Of a DNA stretch of 64,000 bases, positions 63,745-64,000 are shown one piece after another. Positions within the stretch are counted from its first letter, which is position 1. Each line of letters starts with the position of its first letter. Location of the stretch: contig MCGO01000054.1 of assembly GCA_002104985.1 (NCBI GenBank), positions 62,001 to 126,000 of the forward strand, read 5' to 3'. The DNA comes from Rhizoclosmatium globosum. Lineage: Eukaryota > Chytridiomycota > Chytridiomycetes > Chytridiales > Chytriomycetaceae. Both the position numbers and the translations under genes were made by a program. Under the pieces are notes generated by a model. The model made no database searches, was not told where the DNA came from, and saw only the letters and a list, made by a program, of their open reading frames with translations.

Positions 63745-64000
63745 ATGGACACGACACCTCTCCGCCGATCTTCACGAACACCAAAACCAGTCGACAAGTG
63801 GATTCCTCCTCCTTCAAAGCGTATCAAAGTATCTACTGTCGTTATCAACTCTCCGCCACCGTCCTCTCCTTTAAACGAAGGCGATCAAGATGTTCCTCCC
63901 GAGAATCCCCTTCAAGTCCAAACAATACCTGAACAGGGCCAGGGAAAGCTTGCAACCCTTCCACCAGAGATTCTACAGCGTATTCTGAGCCTTGCATGCA
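63745..64000 (+). CDS. F-box protein, right-truncated
   Basis: The ATG at 63745 opens a frame that runs off the window. The first 65 residues are basic and Pro-rich (RRSSRTPKPVDKW). They are followed by LATLPPEILQRILSLA, the start of an F-box. The remainder lies outside. It is divergent from METTL25, about 115 bases apart. Confidence 0.6.
   Translation, partial: MDTTPLRRSSRTPKPVDKWIPPPSKRIKVSTVVINSPPPSSPLNEGDQDVPPENPLQVQTIPEQGQGKLATLPPEILQRILSLAC

Overview
The window looks like nuclear DNA of a flagellated (zoosporic) fungus, most likely a chytrid; this is an inference. Genes are dense and split by short introns (about 45-75 bases, mostly GT-AG, one with a TACTAAC branch site). There are fungal Zn2Cys6 transcription factors, a sphinganine C4-hydroxylase, an alpha-arrestin and GPI-type surface proteins, next to a gene with a cilium-associated CFAP97/Hemingway domain. 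Two tRNA genes are present.

Left part (1-12 kb): a left-truncated seven-helix receptor-like gene broken by one frameshift; a badly broken ABCC-type ABC transporter; a decayed nuclease-like remnant; a tandem pair of zinc-finger paralogs; and an AttH/CrtC-like surface protein with one frameshift.

Mobile part (12-24 kb): a Ty1/copia-type retrotransposon (12241-17059) with 74-bp identical terminal repeats sits inside a WSC-like membrane-protein gene. A Tc1/mariner-type transposon (19761-23312) sits inside a GDSL/SGNH hydrolase-like gene. In both cases the target duplication is visible, and the host frame continues exactly across the insertion. The retroelement encodes an RRM fold near the end of Gag. 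The Tc1 element carries a second intact six-exon gene of unknown function.

Right part (24-64 kb): an F-box/ankyrin protein; an alpha-arrestin; a 2455-residue Hemingway-NACHT-like-WD40 protein (9 exons); two small related proteins (36.2 and 49.6 kb); DUF4326 and DUF1349 proteins; a nitrilase-family hydrolase; a 2127-residue Zn2Cys6+C2H2 factor with an array of tandem 69-75-nt exons, preceded by a shorter paralog; SUR2; a Sec14-like protein; an amino-acid transporter; a three-finger C2H2 factor; an MDR oxidoreductase; a cystathionine gamma-lyase lacking its central PLP-lysine region; tRNA-Arg(TCG); an F-box/LRR gene with about one exon per repeat; a tRNA-Glu(CTC)-like gene; METTL25; and the start of another F-box gene.

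The main candidates for undescribed biology are the two-gene Tc1 element, the RRM-bearing copia element with 74-bp LTRs, the Hemingway-NACHT-WD40 fusion, and the two independent exon-repeat expansions. The genes do not form one pathway. The layout is ordinary eukaryotic chromosome plus recent transposon insertions. Apparent single-base frameshifts are confined to the first 17 kb, so local sequence quality should be checked before calling those genes dead.
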